NCBI GenBank assembly: GCA_954871525.1
Contig: OX940870.1
Coordinates: 15,345,501 to 15,409,500 of the forward strand
Direction: 5' to 3'
Length of the DNA: 64,000 nt
DNA from: Parietaria judaica
Lineage: Eukaryota; Streptophyta; Magnoliopsida; Rosales; Urticaceae
The position numbers and the translations under genes were made by a program. Below, in pieces: positions 23,670 to 34,922 of the stretch (the first letter of the stretch is position 1; each line of letters opens with the position of its first letter). The notes beneath the pieces were generated by a model. That model ran no database searches, was not told the origin of the DNA, and saw only the letters and a list, made by a program, of their open reading frames with translations.

Positions 23670-24372
23670 TGTTGATGTACAAATTCGTCATTATTTAGCA
23701 TGACATAAAGTACTAAAGTTGTGAATTAATTAAATTTGCAAATGATAATAAAAGTATTTGCAAGAATAAATCGATATTCATAAAAGCCCAATTAAGAAGC
23801 CCATAAGAACTCTCAATCAAACGGAGCCCGGTGGGTACAAAGCCACTCGGCCCAAAAGCCCAAAGGCCCAACGTCTATCCATCATCAGTCCAGGAAGAAG
23901 AGGGTAGAATCGTCATATTCTCTGCCCGGCATCTCAATTCAAATCCAAGCGGAAGACGAGGAGCACAGAGTCAAGTCTTCAACAAGCATAATTCAAACAC
24001 GACGAAGAGAACGCAGTCGTGGGACACGTGTCACGAGACGAGCCATTCAACCCGGTCAGCTCAGAGAGAAGACTCCACGATTCTTGGAAGCTCAACGGGA
24101 AGAATTGAAGCTTATAAATACTAAGTTCAAGCTCAGATCAACATACACATCCCTGAGAGAATATATCGAGAGCTAGCTACCCGGCATTTTTGTCTACTTA
24201 GAGATTTCGTTGTATTTTGTTCACTTTCTTTCTTCCTTTCCTTCGTTCTAGACGTGATTCGTTGCCTGTAGTTGTCCGTCCATTTTATCTGTCGCATTAA
24301 ACTAACAGAGGACGTAGTCAACTACCGCCTTGGGACAAACCTCTATGAAAAACTCCTCGTCTCATTTATACA

Positions 24373-24415
<43 letters not shown>

Positions 24416-24531
24416 AAGTGAATCGAGAGCTTGCAACATGAGAGATCGAATTCCACCAAATCCATAATCCGATACATATCATACACTCACAAATCACACT
24501 TGACTGATTGAGGTGGAAAACCACGTCAACA
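23670..24531 (+). mobile_element. solo LTR, TGTTGATG family, copy 1
   Basis: It starts TGTTGATGTACAAATTCGTC and ends CCACGTCAACA. A CTTATAAATACTAAG TATA-like box lies near 24112. The conserved block ACAGAGGACGTAGTCAACTA near 24306 is shared with the copies at 53201, 56182 and (minus) 38789. An AT microsatellite fills 24374-24412. It splits the second unit of the tandem duplication, which supports its borders, although no clear 5-bp duplication is left. Confidence 0.85.
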
Positions 24532-24876
24532 ATTTAGCCTTTGGAATCATCTGCTTCTCTCATTGTCGACTTTATTTCTAGTTTTATAACATAAAAGATT
24601 AACATAGTTGTTTTTTTATTATATTATTTTATCAATCCTTGCGCAATAAAGGCGGGCCGTAAAACCAGCATCGGTAAAAACTTGTAGGAATTTTTACTAC
24701 TGATATATAGGATTTTCATATTTTTAGGAACACAACCGAAGCGATTTGTTTTCTTGAAATGAAATGGTTCCTAAATCGATGCCAATAGAAACACAAAGTG
24801 TGTGGAAAATAAATAAAATTCTGATAAACAAATCTAAATTAACAAAGCAACATTACTTCAATGAAAGAAATTTCCA

Positions 24877-25133
24877 AATGTCAGGGTGTTTCATTGTTGC
24901 GGGGTAAAAATCGTTTCCAGAATAGTACGGGTTCTTACCTGAACCGGCACCTTTCCTACCAATTTTTGTTGTCCTAAAAACCTTCTTTTTCCCACGAAAC
25001 CAGTTTCCAATTCCTGTAACCCGTTTTGGTCTATAATTTCTGCCCCTACTCCGCAAGCCGAGTGTCATCTTGCAGTACAAGTTCGTCAAATTTCATAGTT
25101 TGAACTTTGCAACAATGAAAACACCCTGACATG
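24877..25133. repeat. ~25-bp inverted repeats flanking 0.2 kb
   Basis: AATGTCAGGGTGTTTCATTG (24878 on) reappears as CAATGAAAACACCCTGACAT (up to 25132), with one extra base. The enclosed sequence resembles nothing known to me. It may be a short MITE downstream of the ARID gene; no target-site duplication is clear. Confidence 0.5.
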
Positions 25134-25490
25134 TCCATACAACTAGCGTGTCGGAAGCGTGAATAAGCTGTTCAAACATATAAGCTTGCAGTGATATCTA
25201 TTTACTATTAATATCATTAAGTAGATGGAATTTTATTATAAGCCAAGCAAGGTTCCAATGGGGACTACTTTGAGTCTTGTCATTTACACAAGTCTCTTGA
25301 ATGTTCAACCTAAATGAAAAGGCCATCCATGGCTGCAAATACTGTAAACTATGCACACTAGCCAGTTCCTCCCTTACATAAATAAATTAACTTACAGCAC
25401 AATTTGATCTAGCCTTTGGACCTGTATCTATCTATCCTCTTCTGATTCCTACCCCGGAAAAGCGATGACTGACCTACGCTATAAAAAGCT

Positions 25491-26778
25491 TCAAACTGAT
25501 CCTTGTTCAAAAGGGACGCGCACAAAGAGTCGGCCGTGCAGACTCACGACAGCAGATGTGTGAAGCGGATCGATTCTCGCAGGTAAGCTCACCACCTGAA
25601 AAAACCACATCCAACAGTCTTAAAGTAAAACTTCCTTGTTCAACCTCAAGATTTTCATTCTAAAAGCGACCCTTCAGATTTATCAGAATCAGATTTGATC
25701 TCCTGAAATATTACTAAATATTGAGTTCCTTGGTAAATAAGAAGTCAACGTTATATACCTTTTGAAATGGCGTAATACCCCACGGATTGTCAACCTGTTC
25801 TGGTTGTCCGGTTATGACCAAACGGCCGGCTGGATCTGACTGAACTCGAACCTGAGTCCACCACAAAATGTAATTGGCCATGAGTCAGATGAAAGACATA
25901 CTATATACATTCAACACACTTTGCTCTTCTTTCCAGCACTCTTATAACATTATCTTATTTAAATATATATATATATATACACACATAAATACATATATAA
26001 TATAGAAGATCAATCACGTGAGTATTTTCCAAGTAAATACCAAGTACGACACAAAAATTTAAACTTCAATAGGCAAACTTGAAGGTGAACAATTAAAAAT
26101 GGAGAAAGATTTGAAGACTGACTAAACCATTATGACACAAGTAAAGCCAACAGGAAGAATGAAGAAATCCAGATAATAAAGCACAGAACAATCATATGAC
26201 TGCCACAGTGTGAAGATGATTCAAAAGAACATATCAATTAGTTTTAAAAAATGAAGAAAAGGTTGACATAGATGCTGACCTCTTCTCTCAGTAGCCCGGG
26301 AACTAGCGCATATACCTCAAAACAATCTTTCTGAACATGAAAGAGACAGAATCAGTCCCGAGAAAAGCTCTATCATTTAAGCTGAACATTTCTATTTTGC
26401 ACAATTGCAAAACAAACTTACCGTTTCTCGCACGTTGATCTTTACCCAATCAGCTGGAGGCCCGACATCAATAATGGATGTGACAACTCTAACAAAAGAA
26501 AAACAGTTTCATTCAACCGCATTAGTTTTTTACAATATTAAATAAAAGGCATTATGCTGAATTTTCACCAAGACTGCATTGGACTATGAAAATTCAAACG
26601 CAATCTTTAAAAATTTATGGAAAGTTTCTGCTTCTGGATAAGGTGCATGAGTCTTCGTATGTGATATGTGACTCTTTTTTCTGAGTGATTTCATCCTACT
26701 CCATTTCAAATGTATTAACAAGTCTACAAATACTTACATGTACACGTACACAGTGCGTGTATTGTGCTTCTTAAGAAA

Positions 26779-26819
<41 letters not shown>

Positions 26820-29800
26820 GTGAATGCTGCTGTGAAAACACTCAATCGTACAAAAAATTTTATAAACAATCTTAACTGCTTATCAGCTGCTGTAGTTGGA
26901 GTTTTCTCGGCTAGATCCAGCTGGGTAGTATTCATCTTGTGTTTAAGGGATCCTTAAGAGATATACAAATTCGTAAATATACGTTATGATAACACACGGT
27001 TAGCAAAAACAGTTCTATTGCAGAATCATACCAATACTTTTGATATTCTTCTCGCGCTTTGATGCAGAAGTCGTGTTCTTGTCCTACAAAAAAAATAAAG
27101 GAAAAAAAAAACTAAGTTTAAGGAAATAGGTACAAGGTTTTGAATTCTTAATCGGGAACTGAGGCTTTTCCTGTAGACTCGAGGAAAACCGAGCATAAGC
27201 CATAAGAATTTATTTTCATAAAATATTTTATCTCAGAGTTACTAGTTAACAAAGCATAAAGTTCATAAAATTTAAATTGTTTTAAGATAAAAAAAATTCA
27301 CCCTTACAATTTTATGGGTTCTAGTAGAGTATTTTTTTTAAAGCCTAAATATTCATTAAAACACTTATAACTCTTAAAAATCATAATATATATTTGATTA
27401 TATTTCCGAAATAGAGTGCATCTACCCATGAAAAGAGAACGATAAATATTCATGACAAAATATGCCGATAATGAACAGACAATAATGAATAATGTGAATC
27501 ACGAGATGGAGTGGAATCATGACCAACCTTGACAATAGGCTCCGTAACTTCACCGAATCCAAGAAGACGCTGCGCATGCCATCCCTGCATGGCACGAGCT
27601 GCAGCATCTCTTCTCGCCCTACCAGATCCTTGAGTTTGATAACTACTGGCCTGCAATTCAAAGTTCACGTTAATGTAAGAGAAGCAGTGGTAGAGAAAGA
27701 AAAAAAAAATCAGGGAAAAAGATGAGCTAATGCTAGCAAACTATTAAGTAACATAAAAAAAATAAAGAAAATCATAAACGGAATAAGACATGATAAACAA
27801 CTCTAGATCAGAGAGTTAGCTGTGCAGAAACTCAATTATACCTCCTTTTCAACACTTGTTGTCTGGGGGAATGACCCAACTTGAAGCTCCCCGATTTGTC
27901 TCTTATGCTTTTCATATTCTAGAAGTGCCTGAATAAATAACAGACCACAGTTTTATAAAGACGAGTAAACCATATCATAAATTTGGCCTGCTTGGATCCC
28001 AAAAGAAGTGATGGAAAAAAAAGGAGGATTTAAGTTTTTTCTATGTAAGGAACTTTCATATTGAGAAGGAAATAAATTAAGAGAATTAGAGAGAACATTT
28101 ATCAAATTATCGGTACCTAGTAACCTATTGGTATTAAATTTTTCTCATTATCTTTTACATAAAAAAAAAAAAAGAATTCCCAAATATGACGTTTCAAAGG
28201 CTCCAGACACAATCAAATCTCGGTTATTTTTCTAATTTTTCAAAGATTTACTTCTTTATTTTTTATCCTTTAAATAAATTCACTTCCAAACACATGATAT
28301 AGCCTTAATGTGTAGGGTCAAATAACATTACAATTCCATTCTTAAACTCAAAACAGAAATTAAATCTGCATCACCTTCTCATAAAATATGCGGAAAGTCC
28401 ATGAGACTGTCGTACATGTCCTGGGGAAGTAAAGTGAAAGAGGCAAAATTAGGAAACCAAAGTCGGATAATAATAGAGAAGGGGGAAAAATGGCCATAAT
28501 TAACATGTAAAATCACTTAAAACATGATGTAGAGAAAAAGGACAAAAGCATTAATCACATGTTCCTTACTTGGGGGGATGGAACGACTCTCCTACTTGCC
28601 GCCACAATTTTGACGTCGTTACCTACAATACCCATAAAGCATAATTAATAACATTTCGAATTGTTTCTTAAGAAAAAATAACATAACAATCGAATTGTAA
28701 TTTAAATGTCCAGTAGAATGCAAGCTATACATAGATTGGTAATTTCTCTTCTCTTCTAATTATAGATCAGCTAAGAGAAAGTTTAAATTCGTGTTCATAA
28801 CATGTAACGCCATTAATATTGAGTATCTACGACTATCCAATATTAAACACTTGACTATCCTTTTATGGACAGACAATTCCCTAAGATGATATACAGCGTA
28901 TTTTCCTTAATGTAAAATGCCGGGAATATTGGTGAGCACTAAATGCAAGCCCCATTCAGCAAATAAGTTCCTTAATTATGTATTTACTCTGTAAAGACAA
29001 CTATTGTGCTTAGGAATAGAAAATCTCGTTTAATGTAAGGTTTCTCAAAGATAGCATAGCAACATACCGGATTTTCCCTAACTTAAAATACCTATCGCCG
29101 CAAAACCACCGGCCACCGCCGTTGGCTTAGGGATAGAAAATCTTGTCTCATGCAAAGATTTCTCAAAGGTAGCATCTAAAGAAATAAAATATAGAGAATT
29201 TTCGACGGTGGTACAGGATTTTCCCTAAAGTAGAATATAATAATGTAGTCCGAATTCAGAACATAAGTTACTTTATTTATTATGTATATACTCTTTGTAA
29301 AAACAACCAGTTGCAATTAGGAGTTGAAAATCTCATATTCTGCAAGGTGTCTCAAAGACGGGCCTCCTAGAAACAAGGCGTGAAGCAGCGCTAAATTGCA
29401 ACAATGAGATTAAACAACGGTAATCGAACGAAAACGATTAGCAGTACAAGGGTATACCTACCACGTCATAGCCACCCAACCGAACAACAGCTCTCCATAA
29501 CCTACAATTCAGAAAAAGTGAAAACCTAAACTGATACTAAGAACAAAAGACAAGGATATCACTATCTCATACTAGGGAGGCTTACTTGAGGCAATTTAGC
29601 AATTCTCCATAAAACTTGGGAGGTTTGAAATCCAAGGCTTTCTCCTTATGAAAGGTCTCCAGCTCCTTCATGAAGGCGGCTTGCTGCTCCAGCGTACCGT
29701 CCCCGAGCAACTCCGAGTCTTCCTCGGCCTCAGTCATCTGCCACGCACAAAAACCGCTCTTTATACACATCTTTCTTCAAAGTTCCTTCTTTTCCTGTCA

Positions 29801-30214
29801 GGCTACAAGTACCTCAACATCTTCGAAGCCATTCTTCACGGCCTCAACATTACCACCCGAAGGTACCGGAGTTGATAATTTCTCAGGGGAAGGAGGAGAA
29901 GCAGTTGCATCCTGATTGTTTTGGACGCTGTCGTCGCAGCCATTACCGTTGCTCTCCTCAACAGCAGCATCCTTTTCTTCAGCCGGTTCGTCTACCGGAG
30001 CAGCAACGTCACCACCGCCATTTTGTTTACTCTCTTGTTCACCGTCGGCCATGGCGACCTCATCGTCGGGAGCTGCCGATTCAGAGGGCTTGGCCTTGTC
30101 GTCAGCGCTTTGGCTAGGGATTTGGAGGGGAGGAGATTGTGGGTTCCCTTGGAGACCCGCATCGGCAATCTCCACATCCGACCCATTGGGCAGAGCATTC
30201 TCCAAGCCCTCCAT
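25491..30214 (-). CDS. ARID: ARID plus alpha-crystallin-like domain protein, 448 aa, 13 exons
   Basis: Exons in gene order are 30214-29813, 29737-29586, 29501-29462, 28622-28570, 28420-28375, 27928-27842, 27650-27528, 27083-27032, 26952-26877, 26488-26422, 26330-26280, 25851-25759 and 25595-25491. All borders are GT/AG, phases join throughout, and the total is 1347 nt. The N-terminal ~134 residues are acidic and low complexity. The ARID/BRIGHT DNA-binding domain (about residues 150-235) shows FMKELETFHKEKAL, FKPPKFYGE, LWRAVVRLGGYDVV, KLWRQVGESF and TVSWTFRIFYEK. The C-terminus (about 345-448) is alpha-crystallin/HSP20-like: VGPPADWVKINVRE, FEVYALVPGLLREEV, GRLVITGQPEQ and LFVRVPFEQ. This pairing is that of plant ARID5/ARID6-type nuclear proteins; relatives are reported in the Arabidopsis PEAT chromatin complex, though numbering varies. 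The start is the first in-frame ATG. FYGELLNC is slightly unlike the usual FYGEPLN. Confidence 0.93.
26784..26814. repeat. AT microsatellite in an ARID intron
   Basis: A run of about 15 AT units between the coding exons at 26422-26488 and 26877-26952. A shorter TA run is at 25962-25979 in another intron. Confidence 0.9.
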
Positions 30215-31056
30215 TTTCTGGTGAATGGCAAAAGATGGAGATGTTATTAGATAAGCCCTCTTTTGACTGCGCAGAGAAGGAAAGGAGGCAATCCGATGCG
30301 TTTTGACAAAACCCTAATGGCTTCGTCACGCCTGGTCAAGAACGATACAAGGAAAGATGGGAGCTTCGTGCGTTTGGGTTTTCTACGAATTTCTAAGCAA
30401 AATAAAGAAGAAGAAAAAACCGCCACTCCGATCGCCGAGAGAGAAATAAAAGCAGAAAAAAAAAAAGGGAAAGCTTGCCTTGTGGAGTCGGGAAGAGAGA
30501 GCAGCAGTCAGTCACTCAGTTCTCGAAAGTGCTTGTGATTGAGAGAGCGATGCTTCGGAGGAGAGAGAGAGGGAGAGATCATATCGGAGAAGCCATGCAG
30601 TGGCTCATCTCAGTCATCGCCTTCACTGCTTATCGGAAAACGAGTAATCGTGTTTCTTTGCTATATAATTAACTGCAAATTACGGCAAAAATACTCAACC
30701 GCTGGTCAACATGTCTCCCGTATACCGAATCTTTCAAATTGGCAGCAAAATATCCAACCTGCCTTACTGTGACTTTGGCATGAAAACGTTAATTTTTCCG
30801 TTAAGATCCGTCATGTGGCCGTTAGCGGCAAAAATAACCCAAACTTTTTTATTTTTTTGAAAAAAATTAATTTTTAATTTATAGTTTTTTCTTTACTTGA
30901 TTAGTGATAATTACTTGAATTCCAAATACATAGAATAATAAAAAAGTTCGTCAAAATATCAATTGATTTCTTAATGTGCTTGTATAAACTACAATTGTTA
31001 ATAAAAATCTTATTATTCTGAGAAATTTTAAGTATGAACCGAATTAATGTCTTCAC
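30215..31056 (-). promoter_or_regulatory. ARID gene 5' UTR/promoter region with a MULE-like remnant
   Basis: About 30215-30560 is likely 5' UTR, with GA-rich (CT-rich on the coding strand) sequence near 30480-30580. Further upstream, 30675-30835 contains ATTACGGCAAAAATACTCAA and GTTAGCGGCAAAAATAACCC. These resemble the ends of the Mutator-like elements at 55676 and 57000, so part of the promoter may be a worn element. Confidence 0.45.
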
Positions 31057-31555
31057 ATTGCTTCTAGAGCTGCAATTGGCGACGGATTGCAGCTCGTCGC
31101 GACGCGTCGCGACGCTTCTTGGGGAATCGCGACGAGTCGCGATTTTGTGGCAAAAGTCACTATTCGTCGCGATTTGGCAAGAAGCGTCGCGACCGTTGGA
31201 TGGCGATCCGCGTGAAGCCATCCAACGGCCCAGATTTGTGATCCGCGTCATTTGTCCTTTTGTGGCATAAACAACACACTTTTTACCCGAAATTAATTAC
31301 CCAACCACAATTTTTACCCACTTTACACAAATTCCAACCCAAAAATTTTAAATTTCAATATTTTCCCCCAACTTTATTCACCCACTTCACCCACCTCAAT
31401 AATTATTCACCCACCCAACACTCTCCTCAAATCCTATAAATACCACCTCTCCCACCCTCATTTCCTCACCAACAATCTTTCATCTCTCTCTCAAATTATC
31501 TCAACTCTCTACGTTTTTTTTCCCTCTAAAGCTCTCAAGTCTCAAATTTCCCATT

Positions 31556-31804
31556 ATGTCTCGAAGAAGCGGTAGTTCCGGGGGTCGAAGGGCTAGGGAT
31601 TTGCAACCCCAATTTATTCGTGCGGGGCCAGATCAAGCTACGCCCGAGGGCTATATTCCCGTTATGCTACTGGAAGAAATATTTCCCTCCCAACTAAATC
31701 CAAATTATCCCGATGATACCCAACGGTCTCTAAGACCTAGTCTAGTCCGGGCGATGGGCGCACACGACGCCAATCCGGAGCGTGTGCCCGCATCAATGGT
31801 GTAG
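31556..31804 (+). pseudogene. hAT transposase N-terminal exon (82 codons)
   Basis: The open frame begins MSRRSGSSGGRRARDLQPQF and runs to a TAG at 31802. A second frame from 31856 (FQGGPVDDREDDETQPPEE) probably continues the original protein after a frameshift. The promoter-like leader 31480-31555 is CT-rich. No domain is recognisable; placement inside the hAT termini is the main evidence. Confidence 0.6.
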
Positions 31805-32076
31805 GCGGTACGTCGATGTCGGGAGACGAGAGCCACCGATCCATTTTTCGAGCTCATGTTTCAAGGCGGACCCGTCGACGACCGCGAGGACGACGAAACT
31901 CAACCACCGGAGGAACTGACTCAAGCACCGGAGGAACCGCACCATTCCTCCGTTGTCGGCTCGTACCATGATGGTTCTCCAATCTCTTCCCATCACGAAA
32001 CCGCAACGTCCTTTACGTGCTCGACGTCCGCGTCCGGCAACGGGGTAATCATTATTACTTTAATTATTTTAGTTTA

Positions 32077-32320
32077 ATTATATAATTTGATACGTCTCTT
32101 GAAATTCTTAGTATGCTCTGTGGTTGCGGTTCCGACCGATCTTCCACATCAGAAACGAATTTCTTGAGATTTAATAATCATTTAATCATTTTAGTTTAAT
32201 TAATTAATTTGCCACGTCTCTTGAAGGTCTTAGTATGCTCTGTGGTTGCGGTTCCGACTAATCTTCCACATCAGAAACGAATTTCTTGAGATTTAATAAT
32301 CATTTAATCATTAAATGGTT
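32077..32320. repeat. 122-bp direct tandem duplication in the transposase intron
   Basis: Two near-identical units start at about 32077 and 32199, each with TAGTATGCTCTGTGGTTGCG and CCACATCAGAAACGAATTTC. Only a few bases differ, which suggests a fairly late local duplication. Confidence 0.85.
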
Positions 32321-32699
32321 ACTTAAATAAGTTAATAAAATTAAAAAGGTAATTTGTATGTGTGGCGATAATTATAAAGTTCTAATTGGATTTCGATGTC
32401 TTAGAAAGATTGGTTTTTAAATAAGGTTTGCTTTGTAATCTCCTCCAAGCTAGCCTGGGAACCTCGGGGAGTTCTGTCTAGAAAAGCTTGGGCCTAAAGC
32501 GAGATCATAGCATCCTTTCCAGTCGATCTGGCTGTGGAACCTCGGGGAGTTTCGTCCAAAAGAGTTTGATAATTATTTCCACACATAAGAAATACGGTTT
32601 TAATTTTGTTAACTTTTTTATTTAACCTTAAGACATTTAATTAAATCAATATGATTAATAATAAACTTTATGACATTTAAATTTTCGATTTTCCTTTTT

Positions 32700-33134
32700 T
32701 TTAATAGACTAAATCTTCATGGCTTGGCATGGGGACGACCAAACACGGCTACGGTGTGGAACTTTTTCCATGAAGATCGGCATATCAAAGAGCAAGGCGA
32801 GCGTGTGAAACTGGCCACGCGCAAAAAGTGCGGACAAGTCTTAGACGGAATGGGGGAGCGGGGAACCGGCTACTTGAACTGACACACAAAAGTGTGCTTC
32901 CCAACCGGGGAGCTCGATGAGGTAAACACAACACATGTAAGTGCTTTTTTGGCTGTGAATTTACGGAAATGGACACTCGAATGGATTCTTTCTACGGGCG
33001 TTCCACTGAGTTTTGTCGAAAATCCCAACCATACACGATATATGCAAAGGATTAATCCGACGTACCAGCAGTTTTCTCGTACCACTTATACCGAGGACAT
33101 GGAAACAGCTTATCAATTGAGTCTATGGTTTTGA
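32700..33134 (+). pseudogene. hAT transposase BED-finger region
   Basis: The frame after an acceptor-like TTTTAATAG reads TATVWNFFHEDRHI, then KKCGQVLDG and, past an in-frame TGA at 32880, HTKVCFPTG. This fits a BED zinc finger (C-x2-C...H-x3-C), but the first Cys is Arg. It goes on to HVSAFLAVNLRKWTLEWI and ends DMETAYQLSLWF with a TGA at 33132. Confidence 0.8.
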
Positions 33135-33808
33135 AATTCAAGTCTTATTGGGATCCACCCCCGTTTTCGTTTTGCTTTGGTGCTATTCTAGACCCTCATC
33201 TTTCGGATGCGTATGGGCCAATGATGATAGCGATCGGAGAAAACATAGGGGCGGATTATCATTATTATGTTAACGTTGTTAATGAAGCTTTTTATGCATT
33301 GTACAGTGAATACGACAAACGGTTCCCACAGTTCAACGCACAGGAGGAGCAAAGGGCAGTGATGGCAAGCCCAACCAAGATGGGACTAGACTTCAGCTGG
33401 AGACTCAAGCAATGGCTAAGTCGCGGGGAATCCACTACGCCGTTGGCGGGAGACACGGAAGGCCAACCGGCAGAATTGAAGCGCTACTACGACCTGCTAT
33501 TCGACGAAGAACCCTACGAGTTCGACATCATTAAGTGGTGGAAGAATCAAAGGGACAGATTTCCGATATTGGCGAGAATGGCGAGGGATATATTGTCCAT
33601 CCCCATTTCCAGCGTTGCTTCGGAGAGCGTTTTCAGTACGGCTCAATATCTCATCAACGACCGGCGGGCGTCAACCACCAGCACACACGTCGAGCAAATA
33701 GTGGAGTTGAATGATTTGTTGTTCCAGCCCCCCGTGATTGCCGAACGCTCCGAACCAAGCGATCTGGAGCTAATGACGGAAAGGTTCAACGCAATGTTCC
33801 CCGAGTAA
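33125..33808 (+). pseudogene. hAT transposase C-terminal region with dimerisation domain
   Basis: An open 227-codon frame starts KFKSYWDPPPFSFCFGAILD, where full transposases have the end of their catalytic region. It holds the hAT C-terminal dimerisation signature: YDLLFDEEPYEFDIIKWW, ARDILSIPISSVASESVFS and RASTTSTHVEQIVELNDLL. Roughly 200-300 residues of the RNase-H-like catalytic core are absent between this and the preceding region. This part remains open, so a truncated product is possible if transcribed. Confidence 0.88.
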
Positions 33809-34764
33809 TGATGTGTTCTTTCCTTTCTTGGTTTTATGTCCCTAAGGAGGATTTTACAGGAGAGGTTTTAGTGAGGCATCTTGTAATATTTACACTGAAT
33901 ATTTACAACTCTCTTCCACCTTATTGTAATATTCACAATGAATAATACAACTTTTATTTAATATCTCGTCTTATCGTATTTATTTATTTGTTGATTAAAT
34001 TTGTTCAACTTTAACTTATTAATATGTTACAAGTTAAAAACTAACATATAAATCAAACTTTATTAATATGTTACAAATTTAAATTAAAACTAACGTATAA
34101 ATCAAACTTATTAATATGTTAAAAATTTAAAAGCTAACATATTAATCAAACTTATTATTAATAAATATTAATTAAAGAATTTAAATATAAATTTCAAATA
34201 ATTGATAAAGTTTGATATTTAAATTAGGGTAAACAAAAATAAAATTAAACATCGGAAACAAATAGGAACATATGCCGCTTCTTTTTTTCCCTCTCCGCGG
34301 CGACTTCGCGATGACTCGCGACGCACGGAATCGCGACCCGTCGCGACGCTGGCATTCGCGATTTTTGCGATTTGGACCGCGACGAGTCGCGACGTCGTGG
34401 TCTGCAGCTCTAATTGCTTCAAATTCTAAGTGTGAAATGAATTAACATCTTCATCATTACCCTTTTCGTTGGAAATTGACCATTTTAGATCGAATTGATA
34501 CAGTCAATTAATGTCTCTGTATTGAAAAAAAAAAAGGCTTAATAATATATGCCGGTAAAAAAATATTATCAATAATCAATAGGGCTTGATTAGTAATAAT
34601 TGGCTAAAAGACCTCGCTTGAGATCCCATTAAAATGAATACCCTTAAATACCCCTGCTAAGAAACATGAATAGTGCCGAAGGAAGCTATGAAACACAATG
34701 AAAGTCCACTTAAGGTCATTCTCCAAAAAATCCCTCATCGGAGGCCTATCCAACGTCGCAAGCC

Positions 34765-34906
34765 GAGTCATTGTATGAGTCATTGTACGTCATTTTTCAC
34801 ACTTCGAACGTGTGTCAGACGTTGAATCAAATTATACAATATTAATCATATAATTTGATAAATTAACCTTCTCTAATAATTTTTTATACTAAAAATACCA
34901 GTAACA
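34765..34906 (-). repeat. truncated 3' LTR of the minus-strand gypsy
   Basis: It matches the outer part of the LTR at 38650-38788: GAGTCATTGTACGTCATTTT, TCAGACGTTGAATCAAA and TTTTTTATACTAAAAATACC. The rest of the LTR is missing on the left. Confidence 0.85.
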
Positions 34907-34922
34907 TTAACCCCCCAGTTTC

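Larger units (their letters stand above)
31065..34412 (+). mobile_element. hAT transposon, 3.35 kb, internally deleted
   Basis: The termini are TAGAGCTGCAA and CTGCAGCTCTA, with an exact 8-bp duplication ATTGCTTC on each side (31057-31064 and 34413-34420). Both ends carry many CGTCGCGAC/TCGCGACG words, likely subterminal binding repeats. Transposase pieces inside are an N-terminal exon, a BED-finger region and a C-terminal dimerisation region. The catalytic middle is missing, so the copy cannot move itself. Confidence 0.95.

Noticed and set aside
24853..25089. A small basic protein on the minus strand (78 codons)
   Set aside because: It lies between inverted repeats, has no recognised motif, and no splice or expression evidence distinguishes it from a chance ORF.
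29872..30250. Plus-strand ORFs over 29872-30250
   Set aside because: They are antisense to exon 1 of the ARID gene, whose frame is supported by splicing and domain continuity.
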